Shown in pieces: positions 19,404 through 28,861 of a DNA stretch of 64,000 nucleotides. How positions within the stretch are numbered: the first letter of the stretch is position 1; each line of letters starts with the position of its first letter. Both the position numbers and the translations under genes were made by a program. Where the stretch lies: contig NZ_JADKYX010000006.1 in assembly GCF_016093545.1 (NCBI RefSeq), forward strand, positions 124,001 to 188,000, in the 5' to 3' direction. Below the pieces are notes generated by a model. That model made no database searches. It was not told the origin of the DNA and worked only from the letters and a program-made list of their open reading frames with translations. The DNA comes from Massilia rhizosphaerae (lineage in GTDB: Bacteria; Pseudomonadota; Gammaproteobacteria; Burkholderiales; Burkholderiaceae_D).

Positions 19404-20150
19404 TCAGGCCGCACGAATGATGGCAAGAAAATCTTCCGCCTTCAAGGCCGCGCCGCCGATCAGCCCGCCGTCGATGTCCGGTTGGGCCAGCAGGTCCTTC
19501 GCATTCTCCGGCTTCATGCTGCCGCCGTACAGGATCGGCACCACCTCCGCCGCGTCCGCGTTGCGCGCCTTGAGCTGCGCGCGCAGCTGCGCGTGCACGT
19601 CCTGCGCCATCGCCGGCGTCGCATTCATGCCGGTGCCGATCGCCCAGACGGGCTCGTAGGCCACGACGATGCGCGCCACCGCCGCCGTGTCGAGCGCTTC
19701 CAGCACCGCGTCGAGCTGGGCGCCGACCGCCTGCGCCGTCGCGCCCGCTTCGCGCTCCTCCAGCGTTTCGCCGACGCACACGATCGGCGTCATGCCCGCG
19801 GCCAGCACCGCCAGCGCCTTCTGCGCCACCAGCGCACTGTCTTCGCGATGGTAGGCGCGGCGCTCGGAGTGGCCGACGATCACGTAGCGGCAGCCGAACT
19901 CGGCCAGCATCTGCGCGCATACCTCGCCGGTGTAGGCGCCGAATGCGTGGATCGACACGTCCTGCGCACCCCACGCGACCGGCGTACCGGCCAGCACTTC
20001 CTCGCACTGCTGCAGGAACGGCGCCGGCACGCACACCGCGCAGCCGGCCCGCGCGCCGTCCAGTCCGGCCACGATGTCCTTCAACAGCGTTACGTTGGTT
20101 GCGCGGCTGCCATTCATCTTCCAGTTGCCTACGATGAGCTTGGCACGCAT
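19404..20150 (-). CDS. tpiA: triose-phosphate isomerase
   Basis: Interconverts dihydroxyacetone phosphate and glyceraldehyde 3-phosphate in glycolysis. The 248-residue TIM barrel has the N-terminal GNWKMNG with the catalytic Lys, the catalytic His in [11 protein letters not shown], the catalytic Glu in [13 protein letters not shown] (mobile loop 6 follows) and the phosphate loop [10 protein letters not shown]. Located just upstream of secG, the common betaproteobacterial order. Confidence 0.98.
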   Translation of the reverse strand: MRAKLIVGNWKMNGSRATNVTLLKDIVAGLDGARAGCAVCVPAPFLQQCEEVLAGTPVAWGAQDVSIHAFGAYTGEVCAQMLAEFGCRYVIVGHSERRAYHREDSALVAQKALAVLAAGMTPIVCVGETLEEREAGATAQAVGAQLDAVLEALDTAAVARIVVAYEPVWAIGTGMNATPAMAQDVHAQLRAQLKARNADAAEVVPILYGGSMKPENAKDLLAQPDIDGGLIGGAALKAEDFLAIIRAA

Positions 20151-20238
20151 TACAACCTCACGGTCAAATAACCCGTTATTGTAACGGGCGTTGAAAAACC
20201 GGTCAAACCGGGCCTGGCATGGCTATCGAATTTACTGT

Positions 20239-21237
20239 TCATTCTTGTTCTCGGTGACCGGAGACATTCAGCATGATCTTGCCGACGTGCGCACTGCTTT
20301 CCATCAGCGCGTGCGCGGCGGCGGCTTGCTCGAGCGGGAAGGTTTGATGAATCACGGGCTTGATCCGGCCCGCTTCCAGCAGCGGCCAGACGCGCTCGCG
20401 CAGCTCGCGCGCGATCTTTTCCTTGAACGCCACCGGACGGGGACGCAAGGTGGACCCCGTGACCGTCAGGCGGCGGCGCAGCACCTGCCCCAGGTCGACG
20501 TTGGCCCTGGCGCCGCCCAGCAGGGCGATGATGACGATGCGGCCGTCGTCGGCCAGGCAGCTCATCTCGCGCGCCACGTAGTCGCCGCCGACCATGTCGA
20601 GCACGACGTCGACGCCCTTCCCGTTTGTCGCCTCCTTGACGACCGGGACGAAATCCTCGGTCTTGTAGTCGATCGCGCGCTCCGCGCCCAGGTCTTCGCA
20701 GGCGCGGCATTTGTCCGGACTGCCGGCCGTGGCGAAGACGCGGTGGCCGAGCGCCCTGGCCAGCTGGATCGCCGTCGTGCCGATGCCCGAGCTGCCACCC
20801 TGCACCAGCAAGGTTTCGCCATCCGCCAGCGCGGCGCGCTGGAACACGTTGCTCCACACGGTGAAGAACGTCTCGGGCAGCGCGGCCGCCTCGAGCGGCG
20901 ACAGGCCCCTGGGCACCGGCAGGCATTGCGCCAGCGGGGCCGCGCAGTATTCGGCATAGCCGCCGCCCTGCACGAGGGCGCAGACGAGGTCGCCCTTCGC
21001 GAATCCGCTGCCGGCCAGGTCGCCGTCGACGATCTCGCCGGCCACTTCGAGGCCCGGCAAGTCGGACGCGCCGGGCGGCACCGGATACTGGCCGAGCCGC
21101 TGGAACACGTCGGGCCGGTTGACGCCGGCCGCGTGGACCCGGATGAGGATTTCGCCCGGCTTGAGTGTCGGCACGGGGCGCTCGCAGGGCTGGAGCACCT
21201 CGGGCCCGCCGGGTTGGACGATTTCTATTGCACGCAT
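20239..21237 (-). CDS. NAD(P)H-quinone oxidoreductase, PIG3/zeta-crystallin type
   Basis: A 332-residue zinc-independent medium-chain reductase. It has an N-terminal GroES-like domain (HAAGVNRPDVFQRLGQYPVP), a substrate domain and the Rossmann nucleotide loop VQGGSSGIGTTAIQLARALG at about residues 145-165. Family members reduce quinones with NADPH in the cytoplasm. It is the first gene of the minus-strand series leading into tpiA (gap 88 bases). The physiological acceptor is unknown. Confidence 0.9.
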   Translation of the reverse strand: MRAIEIVQPGGPEVLQPCERPVPTLKPGEILIRVHAAGVNRPDVFQRLGQYPVPPGASDLPGLEVAGEIVDGDLAGSGFAKGDLVCALVQGGGYAEYCAAPLAQCLPVPRGLSPLEAAALPETFFTVWSNVFQRAALADGETLLVQGGSSGIGTTAIQLARALGHRVFATAGSPDKCRACEDLGAERAIDYKTEDFVPVVKEATNGKGVDVVLDMVGGDYVAREMSCLADDGRIVIIALLGGARANVDLGQVLRRRLTVTGSTLRPRPVAFKEKIARELRERVWPLLEAGRIKPVIHQTFPLEQAAAAHALMESSAHVGKIMLNVSGHREQE

Positions 21238-21561
21238 GGCATACCCTAGTTAAATAATGATCAATTGTACGCCAGCGGACCGGATCACCCAAGCATGTCG
21301 AGCCAGAAAATGGCTGTGATCGCTAACAATGAGCAAGAAAATGCTCATTTAATGGGAGAATGTAGTAAATTTACTGCTGAGCTCCCGGATCGTGTAGTAG
21401 CGCTCCAGGGAACGGCGGACGCACGAAACGACACCGCCAGCCTCGAAGGGCTGGCGGTGTCGGAAACGTTGTGCGTACGATACAGAACGGCGGGCAGCAT
21501 GCGAACTCACCGGCGATGCCGGCGGACGCCTGCCTGCGGCGTTCAGGAAACGCGCATCACA
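21238..21561 (-). other. intergenic region with two hairpins
   Basis: A 324-base stretch with no convincing gene. The half nearest the quinone oxidoreductase gene is AT-rich and holds an 8-base inverted repeat, AATGAGCA/TGCTCATT (21328-21349), a plausible operator or promoter element for that gene. The other half carries a strong 14-base-pair hairpin described separately. Confidence 0.5.
21429..21462 (-). terminator. strong hairpin, probable terminator
   Basis: CGACACCGCCAGCC and GGCTGGCGGTGTCG form a perfect 14-base stem around a six-base loop. On the minus strand it is followed by TTTCG, so the T run is short. It lies 100 bases beyond the stop of the KGG-protein gene and may end that transcript or insulate the next gene. 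Confidence 0.5.
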
Positions 21562-21888
21562 TCACTTCTTGTTGTCGTTCTTGTGGCTCTGCGAGCCTGC
21601 CTTGGCATGCTGTTCCGGGGTGCCGCCGCGGGTGTGGCTGCCGCTTTGCTGGCTGCCGCCGCCCTGGCTCTGCTGGCTGCCGTCGTTCTTGTGGCTCATC
21701 GAGCCGGCACGGCGTGCCTCTTCCGACGTGAACTCATGGGCGTTGCCGGAAGCGTGTGCGGCCTTGCCGCCTTCCGAGGCGATTTCGCGCTGCTTCTGCG
21801 GGTCCATCGATGCGAAACCGCGGTTGCTGGTATCGCCGCTCTGGTTGTTACCCTTGTTGCCGCCTTGGTTATTGCCTTGGTTTGCCAT
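21562..21888 (-). CDS. KGG-repeat general stress protein (Con-10/GsiB-like)
   Basis: A 108-residue, very hydrophilic protein made of Gly, Asn, Gln, Ser and Lys. Two KGG-type motifs can be seen: FASMDPQKQREIASEGGKAAH and HEFTSEEARRAGSMSHKND, with a third degenerate copy near AEQHAKAGSQSHKND-like residues at the end. Such proteins are stress-induced and intrinsically disordered, resembling plant LEA proteins. The start at MANQGNNQ follows GGAGGCAATC, a strong ribosome binding site. Confidence 0.85.
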   Translation of the reverse strand: MANQGNNQGGNKGNNQSGDTSNRGFASMDPQKQREIASEGGKAAHASGNAHEFTSEEARRAGSMSHKNDGSQQSQGGGSQQSGSHTRGGTPEQHAKAGSQSHKNDNKK

Positions 21889-22050
21889 GATTGCCTCCAA
21901 TGGTTGCTGTCGTCCAGCTCATGAAAACTGCTTGAGAGGTCATCATCGTAGTCTCGCCAAGACGACCGGGACACCAAGGATTCGCCATGCTCGCGTAGGA
22001 CGATGCCTCATACCGCTGTCGGCACCGTCCTTACATTACACGGCAACGCG

Positions 22051-22662
22051 TCAGGGATTGCCGCCCGTGCGCGACGACGTCGGCAGCGGCGTGCCGGGCT
22101 TCCAGTTGCGCGACAACGCCTGCGCTTCGTCGATCTGTTCCTGCGTCATCTGCCTGGCCACCGAGGCGCGCTGCTCGATGGCGTTGCGGTGGCCGTTGGC
22201 GGCCGCCAGGTTCCACAGCATGTAGGCGATGACGAAGTCCTGCGGCATCCCCGCCACGTGGTAGCGGTACATCAGGCCGAGCGCGTGCTGGGCGTCCGGA
22301 TGGCCCTGCTCGGCGGCCTTGCGGAACCATTCCACGGCCAGTTTCTGGTCCTGGGGGACGGCATTGCCCGTGTAGTACATGGCGCCGATGACGTACTGCG
22401 CATCGGCCTTGCCCTGCACGGCCGCCTTGTAGTGCCAGGAAAACGCCTGCTTGTAGTCGCGCTGCACGCCGCGTCCCATGTAGTACATGAGGCCCAGCAA
22501 ATGCTCGGCGTCCGCGTTGCCGGCCTTGGCAAGCGGGACGATTTCCTTCAGGGCCAGCGCGTAATTGCGGGCATTGTAGGCATTGGCGCCCTCCGCGAAG
22601 CCGGCCATCGCACTTCCGTGCACGCCCAGCGCGAAGAGGATCGCAACGGTCAGTTTTCTCAT
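22051..22662 (-). CDS. exported Sel1-like repeat protein
   Basis: A 203-residue protein with a signal peptide (MRKLTVAILFALGVHGSAMA) and then four tandem Sel1-type TPR repeats at about residues 40-175, each with the pattern A-x-x-x-LGxMYxxGxGVxxD (for example LLGLMYYMGRGVQRDYKQA). Periplasmic Sel1 proteins act as scaffolds for protein-protein contacts. It is followed by a short tail and precedes no obvious partner gene, so the role is unknown. Length and repeats are clear. Confidence 0.85.
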   Translation of the reverse strand: MRKLTVAILFALGVHGSAMAGFAEGANAYNARNYALALKEIVPLAKAGNADAEHLLGLMYYMGRGVQRDYKQAFSWHYKAAVQGKADAQYVIGAMYYTGNAVPQDQKLAVEWFRKAAEQGHPDAQHALGLMYRYHVAGMPQDFVIAYMLWNLAAANGHRNAIEQRASVARQMTQEQIDEAQALSRNWKPGTPLPTSSRTGGNP

Positions 22663-22690
22663 TGTCTCGTTCGGACGTTGTTTTTCTATT

Positions 22691-23452
22691 TCATTTCCAG
22701 CTCACCTTGCCAAGCCCGTCGACCGCGACCTTGCGGTTCTGGGGCTTGCCGTACACCGTCACCGACCCCATCCCGGACAGGTTCAGGTTCGCGGTCTGGC
22801 GCGCCGTCACGCGCGCGTTGCCGAGGCCCGACAGGTCGATGTCGACGGAGTCCGCACTGCACTGCTGCGCGTCCAGGTTGCCCAGGCCGCCGAGGTCCGC
22901 CTTCAGCCATTTGGCGCGCCCGGACAGCGAGATATACCCGGCGCCCTGCAGGTTCAATTCGACGCCCTCCCCGTTCAGGCCCTGCATCTGCATGCTGCCG
23001 ATGCCGCCCAGGCTCGCTTTCACGATCCGGTAGTTGCTGGCGACCTTCATCGAGCCGGCGCCGTCCAGGGTCAGGTCCAGCTGGTCGCCGGAAAAGCCCG
23101 AGATCTCCGTCGTCCCCAGGCTCTCGGACGTCACCGCCCGCAGCGCCGGCAGCACGAGTTCGGCCCGCAGCGCCCCGGTGCGCACGTGGCCCCGGACGTC
23201 GGTGTCGATGTGCAGCGTGTCGCCGCTCTGCGCCGTGACCGTCCGCTCCAGGTAGCGCGGTTCGCCGGTGAGGGTCAGGACCGGCGTGGCGCCCTGGCGG
23301 ATCTTCAGGTCGACGGCGCCGTCCACGTTGACCCGCACGACGCGGGCATCGACGGGACGGGTCTCGGTCACGACATCGGGCGCGGCATGCGCGGCCGCGA
23401 CGACGGCACACAGGGCAACGCCCGCCGGAGCGAGCGCGAAAATCTTGTTCAT
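22691..23452 (-). CDS. exported GIN-domain (DUF2807) protein
   Basis: A 253-residue protein with a signal peptide ending near AHAAPDVV and a long right-handed beta-solenoid-like region of repeated short strands (LDLTLDGAGSMKV, LGGIGSMQMQGL, LNLQGAGYISLSG, LGGLGNLDAQQC, IDLSGLGNARV). This matches the putative auto-transporter head GIN family, probably a periplasmic or surface protein. The start at MNKIFALAPAG is chosen because it begins the signal peptide; a 40-codon upstream extension lacks one. It lies 28 bases upstream of the Sel1 gene and may be co-transcribed. Confidence 0.85.
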   Translation of the reverse strand: MNKIFALAPAGVALCAVVAAAHAAPDVVTETRPVDARVVRVNVDGAVDLKIRQGATPVLTLTGEPRYLERTVTAQSGDTLHIDTDVRGHVRTGALRAELVLPALRAVTSESLGTTEISGFSGDQLDLTLDGAGSMKVASNYRIVKASLGGIGSMQMQGLNGEGVELNLQGAGYISLSGRAKWLKADLGGLGNLDAQQCSADSVDIDLSGLGNARVTARQTANLNLSGMGSVTVYGKPQNRKVAVDGLGKVSWK

Positions 23453-23748
23453 CCGATTCTCCGAATTCCTGTTCTTGTTGTGAGGGTTGATAGCTTGAAA
23501 CAGGATATACGGACAACCCGCCCGGCCCCACGGGATTGCGACGAACTGCAAAAATGACCACCTGAGCGACATGGGGACGGGTTGGCATGCATAGTCGAGC
23601 CGGTCATTATCGCGCGGCGAGACCCCTCGAAATGTCTCCGTTTGTCACCGTTTGTCGTTGATGTATGTATCAACAATTCATGTCGTTCATGCATTTGCTG
23701 CGTTAAGATAAATTTGCTGTCCTCAACCCATAACCCAGAAGGTGATCA

Positions 23749-25110
23749 ATGCGCCTGCGCTTCTTGCCTGCCCTGCTGGCCGGCTTGTCACTCTCGTTGT
23801 CGGTGGCTGCCGCGCCCGCCGCAACCAGCGACCAATGGACCCTGCCGGTCAACGTCGAAAAGCTCGACAACGGCCTGACGGTCGTCGTCTCGGAAGACCA
23901 CAGCTCGCCCACCGTCGGCGTGTCGGTCGTCTACCACGTCGGCATGCGCCTCGAGCCGCGCAACCGCACCGGCTTCGCCCACCTGTTCGAGCACCTGATG
24001 TTCCAGGGCACGCCGGACGCGCCGAAGGGCGTGTTCGACCGCGCCATCACGGGCGGCGGCGGCCGCAACAACGGTTCCACGCGGCCCGACTTCACCAACT
24101 ACGTCGAGACGGCGCCCGTGTCGTCGCTCGAGCCCATCCTGTGGCTGGAAGCGGACCGCATGAAGACGCTCGACTTCAACCCGGCCACGCTGAAGAACCA
24201 GCAGGACGTGGTGAAGGAAGAGATCCGCGTGAACGTCAAGAACCGGCCGTACGGCGGCTTCTACTGGCTCGACATGAGCCAGCTCGCGTTCCAGAAATGG
24301 GAAAACAACCACGATGGCTACGGCAGCTTCGCGGATCTCGAAGGCGCCAGCCTGGACGACGTGCGCGCCTTCCACCGCGACTTCTACGGCCCGAACAACG
24401 CCGTGCTGGCGATCGCCGGCGACGTCACGCCCGCGCAAGCCTTCGCGCTCGCGCAAAAATACTTCGGCGGCATCGCGGCCCGGCCCGTGCCCAAGGCGTC
24501 GGACTTCTCGGAAGGCCTGAACACGCACGAAAAGCGCATCGAGCAGAGCGACGCGCTGGCCCAGGTGCCGGCCGTGGCCGTCGGCTGGAAAGTGCCGCCG
24601 CAGGGCAGCCCCGACCAGGCCCCGATGGCCGTGCTGTCCGAACTGCTGGCCGGCGGCGACGCGTCGCTGTTCTACCAGAACCTGGTCAAGGGCCGCGAGA
24701 TCGCGCTGAACATCGACGGCGGCTTCGGCCTCACGGGCCCGTTCGAATACGGCGGCCCGACCCTGTTCACCGTGTTCGGCCTGTACAAGCCGGACAGCAG
24801 CGCCGACGCCATGCTGGCCGCGATGGACGAGCAGATCGCCAAGGTCGTCAAGGACGGCGTCGACGCCGCGACCCTGAAACGGGTCAAGACGCGCATGCTG
24901 GCCGACTGGAACAACAACCTGGAAAACATCCTGTCGCGCGCCGACACGCTCGCCAAGCTGCAGACGCTGTGGGGCGACGCCGAGGTCGTCAACAAGGTGC
25001 CGGGCTGGATCGAGGGCGTCACGTCCGCCGACCTGCAGCGCGTGGCCGCCACGTATCTGACGAAGGCGAACCGCACCGTGATCGACCGCAAGCCGGCCGT
25101 GAAGAAATGA
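23749..25110 (+). CDS. exported M16 zinc metallopeptidase
   Basis: A 453-residue periplasmic peptidase of the M16 (pitrilysin/processing peptidase) family with a signal peptide (cleavage near AAAPAAT). The inverted zinc motif HLFEH is intact at H78, E81 and H82, with the third ligand expected in the KEEIRVNVKNRP helix. Two roughly 200-residue halves follow the M16 fold. AGAAGGTGA precedes the ATG. It is paired with a second M16 protein lacking the zinc site 11 bases downstream. Such active/inactive pairs form heterodimers in other bacteria. Confidence 0.93.
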   Translation: MRLRFLPALLAGLSLSLSVAAAPAATSDQWTLPVNVEKLDNGLTVVVSEDHSSPTVGVSVVYHVGMRLEPRNRTGFAHLFEHLMFQGTPDAPKGVFDRAITGGGGRNNGSTRPDFTNYVETAPVSSLEPILWLEADRMKTLDFNPATLKNQQDVVKEEIRVNVKNRPYGGFYWLDMSQLAFQKWENNHDGYGSFADLEGASLDDVRAFHRDFYGPNNAVLAIAGDVTPAQAFALAQKYFGGIAARPVPKASDFSEGLNTHEKRIEQSDALAQVPAVAVGWKVPPQGSPDQAPMAVLSELLAGGDASLFYQNLVKGREIALNIDGGFGLTGPFEYGGPTLFTVFGLYKPDSSADAMLAAMDEQIAKVVKDGVDAATLKRVKTRMLADWNNNLENILSRADTLAKLQTLWGDAEVVNKVPGWIEGVTSADLQRVAATYLTKANRTVIDRKPAVKK

Positions 25111-25121
25111 GGAGCGACCCG

Positions 25122-26552
25122 ATGAATAAACTGATGCTGACGATGCTCGTGGGCGCCCTGTTCGTCCACTCGGCCCAGGCCGCGGAAGCGGCCGCCGCCC
25201 CCGCCAAGGACGCGATGCCGGCCGCGATGCCGGCCTACGGCAAGGACAAGCCCCTGCCCGTCCCGCACATCGGCAAGAAGACGCTGCCCAACGGCCTGCA
25301 GGTGTGGATCGTGCCGCGCGACGGCATCCCGCGCGTGGACATGGTGCTGGCCGTGCGCGGCGCGGGCCTGGCCGCCGACGACGCCGGCCATCCGGGCTTC
25401 GCCGACCTGCTGGCCGGCCTGCTGAACGAAGGCACGGCGAAGCACGACTCGCGCGCGATCGCGGAGGCGGCCCAGGGCATGGGCGGCTCGGTGGCGGCCG
25501 GCGCCGGCCCGGACGGCATCTCGGTCCAGGCCAGCGCCCTCGCGTCGCAGGCGGCGCCGATGATGCGGCTGCTGGCCGAAGTCGTGCGCACGCCGACGTT
25601 CCCGGCCAAGGAGGTGGCGCTGGCCAAGGCGAACGCGCTGCAAAGCCTGCGCGTGGCCGAGACCCAGCCGCGCTTTCGCGCCGAGCGCGCGATCGACCTC
25701 GCGATCTACGGCGACCACCCGTACGGCCACACGACACCGACCGCGGCGTCGATCGGCTCGACCACCCAGGCCCTGCTGCACCGCGAGCACTTGAAGCGCT
25801 TCCGGCCCGACCGCGCGCTGCTCGTGATCGCGGGCCGCATCAAGGAGGCGGACGCCTTGGCGCTCGCGCGCGAGGCGTTCGGCGACTGGAAGGCGAGCGG
25901 TCCGGCCCCGGCCGAAACCCGCAAGGCCCCAACCAGCGCGAAGCCGGTGCGCGTGCTGCTGGAGCGCGCCGGCAGCGTGCAGTCGACGATCCGCCTGGGC
26001 AGCCCGGGCATCGCCGCGACGAACGCCGACCAGATCGCGCTGCGCCTGGCCAGCACGATCCTGGGCGGCGGCTTTTCGAGCCGCGTGAACATCAACCTGC
26101 GCGAGGAAAAGGGCTACACGTACGGCGCCTCGGCCGGCGCGCGCCTGCAGCGCGACGGCGGCAGCATCGTCGGCGGCGCGGACGTGCGCAACGAGGTCAC
26201 GGGCGCCGCGCTGAAGGAGTACTTCAACGAGTACAAGCGCATCGGCGCCGACCTCGTGTCGCCGGCCGAGATGCGGATGCACAAGCGCTACGTGGCGGGC
26301 GGCTACCTGCTGAGCAACCAGATGCAGCGCGCCGTCGCCGGCACGCTCGCCTCCAACTGGCTCGTCGGGCTGCCGGCCGAGTTCCTGGGCCAGTACGTGC
26401 CGCTGATCGAAAAAGTCACGCCGGACCAGGTGCGCGCCGTGGCGAAGAAGTATTTCGCGCCGGAGTACCAGTCCATCATCGTCGTCGGCGATGCGAAGGC
26501 CGTCGGCGAGCAGCTCAAGGCGTTCGGGGACTTCACGGTCACGGACAAATAA
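25122..26552 (+). CDS. exported M16 family protein without zinc motif
   Basis: A 476-residue partner of the preceding peptidase, with a signal peptide (MNKLMLTMLVGALFVHSAQA). Where the partner has HLFEH, this protein has DLLAG within PGFADLLAGLLNEGT, so all three zinc/catalytic residues are replaced. The substrate-binding YTYGASAGARL region of the C-terminal half is kept. By analogy with mitochondrial processing peptidase alpha and similar bacterial pairs it is probably the non-catalytic subunit. A GAGGAGCG site before the ATG supports this start; a second in-frame ATG overlaps the preceding stop. Confidence 0.92.
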   Translation: MNKLMLTMLVGALFVHSAQAAEAAAAPAKDAMPAAMPAYGKDKPLPVPHIGKKTLPNGLQVWIVPRDGIPRVDMVLAVRGAGLAADDAGHPGFADLLAGLLNEGTAKHDSRAIAEAAQGMGGSVAAGAGPDGISVQASALASQAAPMMRLLAEVVRTPTFPAKEVALAKANALQSLRVAETQPRFRAERAIDLAIYGDHPYGHTTPTAASIGSTTQALLHREHLKRFRPDRALLVIAGRIKEADALALAREAFGDWKASGPAPAETRKAPTSAKPVRVLLERAGSVQSTIRLGSPGIAATNADQIALRLASTILGGGFSSRVNINLREEKGYTYGASAGARLQRDGGSIVGGADVRNEVTGAALKEYFNEYKRIGADLVSPAEMRMHKRYVAGGYLLSNQMQRAVAGTLASNWLVGLPAEFLGQYVPLIEKVTPDQVRAVAKKYFAPEYQSIIVVGDAKAVGEQLKAFGDFTVTDK

Positions 26553-26570
26553 GCGGCGCCGCGCGGTCGG

Positions 26571-26759
26571 TCATTTTTTGGCCGACTGCTTCGATCCGCC
26601 GCTCGACGACTGCTTGGTCTCGCCGTGCTCGGCGCGCTGCTTGTTCACGATGCGCGCCGCGACCTCGTCCTCGCGGCCGGGATAGCGGTGTTCCTTCTTG
26701 AATTCCGTCTCGAGCTTCTTGTATTCGCGCTCGCGTTTCGGGCTGGCTCCCTTGGGCAT
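26571..26759 (-). CDS. small basic conserved protein
   Basis: A 62-residue, highly charged protein: MPKGASPKREREYKKLETEF, then a PGREDEVAARIVNKQRAEHGETK core and a Ser/Lys tail. Close relatives are widespread in proteobacteria and sometimes labelled plasmid stabilisation proteins, a name without functional support here. No membrane or signal sequence. It runs convergently towards the M16 pair. The start is the ATG preceded by GGAGGCCATC. Confidence 0.75.
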   Translation of the reverse strand: MPKGASPKREREYKKLETEFKKEHRYPGREDEVAARIVNKQRAEHGETKQSSSGGSKQSAKK

Positions 26760-26857
26760 GATGGCCTCCATCGGTGGCATTGATGGCGCCAGATTAGGCC
26801 GATGCGGCGGGCGCGTTCGTGCGTTGACGCACGTTGCGCGGCAACGCACACGGTGAT

Positions 26858-26946
26858 GGTGGGCACGGGGTGCCCACCCTACGACGGAAACGTAGGTTTG
26901 GTGGGCACGGGCGACGGAAACGTAGGGTGGGCGCCCTGCGCCCACC
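26858..26946. repeat. REP-like repeat pair with two hairpins
   Basis: Two perfect small hairpins, GGTGGGCA/TGCCCACC (26858-26878) and GGTGGGCGC/GCGCCCACC (26926-26946), flank a 14-base direct repeat GACGGAAACGTAGG at 26883 and 26913 (30 bases apart). The GTAGGGTGGGC...GCCCACC type sequence looks like a dispersed intergenic repeat sitting between the hybrid kinase gene and the small basic protein gene. Confidence 0.7.
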
Positions 26947-26955
26947 AAGCGGACC

Positions 26956-28851
26956 TCACCCCTGCAGCGCTTTTTCGAGGTCTTCCAACTCCGCCGGCTT
27001 GACGAGGTGCGCATCGAACCCCGCCTCCTGCGCCTTGCGCCGATCCTCCGGCGAACCGTACCCCGTATGCGCCACGAGCCGGATCGACGCCAGCTGCGGC
27101 TGCCGCTTGATCATGCGCGCCAGCTCGTAGCCGTCCACGCCCGGCAGGCCGATGTCGAGCACGATCACGTCCGGCCGCTGCGCCAGCGCCATCTGCACGA
27201 GATTGCCCGCGTCGGCCGTCGTGTGGGCCTCGTAGCCCATCTCGGCCAGCAGGAAGGCCATCATTTCCATGGCGTCGACGTTGTCGTCCACGAGCAGCAC
27301 CTTGCGCCCGCGCGCCGCCGGTCCGGGCTGGCCGGACGGCGAATCCGCCGTATCCGCGCCGTCGGCCGCCGCCGTGCGCAGCACCGGCAGTTCGACCGTG
27401 AACGTGGAACCGAGCCCGATGCCGGGACTCGTCGCGGCCAGCCGGCCGCCGTGCATCTCGAGCAGGCGCGAGACGAGCGACAGGCCGATGCCGAGGCCCT
27501 CCGGCGCACGGTCCGGCGGGACGGCGGCCTGGGCGAACATGCCGAAGATGCGCGACAGGTTGTCCTCGGCGATGCCGATGCCGTTGTCCTGCACGGCGAT
27601 GCGCACGACCGCGTCCGCCAGCGTGACCTCGACCCGGATGCGGCCGCCCTTGGGCGTGAACTTGGCCGCGTTGTGCAGCAGGTTGCCCATCGACTGCGCC
27701 AGGCGCACCGGGTCGCCCATCAGCCAGATGCGGCGGTCGGGCTGGATCACGTCCAGCTTGTGTTCGCGCGCCGCGATCAACGGGCCGGCCGTCTCCACGG
27801 CCTGCGCGATCACGCCGTTCAGGTCGACCTCTTCCTGGCGCAGCGCGATCTTGCCTTCCGAGATGCGCGCCACGTCGAGCAGGTCGTCGACGAGGTGGGC
27901 CAGGTGGTCGACCTGGCGCGTGATGACTTCGCGCGCGCGCGCCTGGCGCTCGATGGCGCCCGCGCCGGACGCGCCCAGCAGCGCCGCCGCATTGCGGATC
28001 GGCGACAGCGGGTTGCGCAGTTCGTGCGCCAGCGTCGCGAGGAATTCGTTCTTGTTGGCGTCGGCCGCGCGCAGCAGCGCTTCCATCTCCTTGCGGCGCG
28101 TGATGTCGCTCGTCACGCGCGCCACCCGATAGACCTCGGCGCGCTCGTCGCGCACGGGGAACAGGCGGTCGCGCACCCAGCGCGGCGAACCGTCCGGCAG
28201 CACGACGCGGAACTCGGCCTCGTAATGCGGCGCGGACGGCAGCGCATCCCACAGCGACGCGACGTAGGCGCGGTCGTCCGGATGCACGGCCGCCATCCAG
28301 CTCCCCGGCTCGCGCTCGAGCGTCTCCACGGGTCTGCCCCAGATGGTCGGATACGCGGGGCTCACGTATTCGAGCGCGCGCGCCGGCACGGAGAACATCC
28401 AGAACACGTCCTCGATGTTGTCGGTCAGCTGGCGGAACCGTTCCTCGCTGTCGCGCAGCGCGCTCTGGGTCCGGCGCATGCGCAGCAGCGCGTTGACGTT
28501 CGCGATCAGTTCGTCGGCCTCGATCGGCGCGGCGAGATAGTTGTCGGCGCCGCCCTCCAGGCCGCGGATCTTGTCGGCGCGGCCCGTCAGCGCGGCCGAC
28601 GTCTGCAGCACGAGCACCATCGCGCTGTCCGGGTCGGCCTTGATGCGGCGGCATACCTCGATGCCGTTGATGTCGGGGAGCTTCACGTCGAGCAGCACCA
28701 AAGCGACGCCGCCGCGCTTGACGACGGCCAACGCGTCGGTGCCGTTGCTCGCCTCGACGACGTCGAAGCCCGCGCTCTGCAGGATCCGCGTCTTGGCGTA
28801 GCGGGCGCCGTCGTTGTCGTCGACGTTGAGGATCAAGGTCGGGGTAGTCAT
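26956..28851 (-). CDS. hybrid sensor histidine kinase (REC-PAS-HK-REC)
   Basis: A 631-residue cytoplasmic protein with no membrane segments. Domains: receiver 1 (about 1-120; VLLDVKLPD with the phospho-Asp, but the usual Lys is replaced in LAAPIEADE), a PAS domain (about 140-250), HisKA with the phospho-His in LATLAHELRNPLSPIRNAA, HATPase (LLHNAAKFTP, then GLGIGLSLVSRLLEMHGG), and a C-terminal receiver 2 with intact LLVDDN, VLDIGLPG and HLVKPAE. Start chosen at MTTPTLI, which follows CTGAGGAACGCACG. Last gene of the rsb operon, 10 bases after the previous one. Confidence 0.93.
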   Translation of the reverse strand: MTTPTLILNVDDNDGARYAKTRILQSAGFDVVEASNGTDALAVVKRGGVALVLLDVKLPDINGIEVCRRIKADPDSAMVLVLQTSAALTGRADKIRGLEGGADNYLAAPIEADELIANVNALLRMRRTQSALRDSEERFRQLTDNIEDVFWMFSVPARALEYVSPAYPTIWGRPVETLEREPGSWMAAVHPDDRAYVASLWDALPSAPHYEAEFRVVLPDGSPRWVRDRLFPVRDERAEVYRVARVTSDITRRKEMEALLRAADANKNEFLATLAHELRNPLSPIRNAAALLGASGAGAIERQARAREVITRQVDHLAHLVDDLLDVARISEGKIALRQEEVDLNGVIAQAVETAGPLIAAREHKLDVIQPDRRIWLMGDPVRLAQSMGNLLHNAAKFTPKGGRIRVEVTLADAVVRIAVQDNGIGIAEDNLSRIFGMFAQAAVPPDRAPEGLGIGLSLVSRLLEMHGGRLAATSPGIGLGSTFTVELPVLRTAAADGADTADSPSGQPGPAARGRKVLLVDDNVDAMEMMAFLLAEMGYEAHTTADAGNLVQMALAQRPDVIVLDIGLPGVDGYELARMIKRQPQLASIRLVAHTGYGSPEDRRKAQEAGFDAHLVKPAELEDLEKALQG

Positions 28852-28861
28852 CGTGCGTTCC

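Noticed and set aside
23742..26552. 936-codon open frame suggesting one large two-part M16 protein
   Set aside because: Its first part is a shadow frame of the first peptidase; the real genes are two, with a stop and a new ribosome binding site between them.
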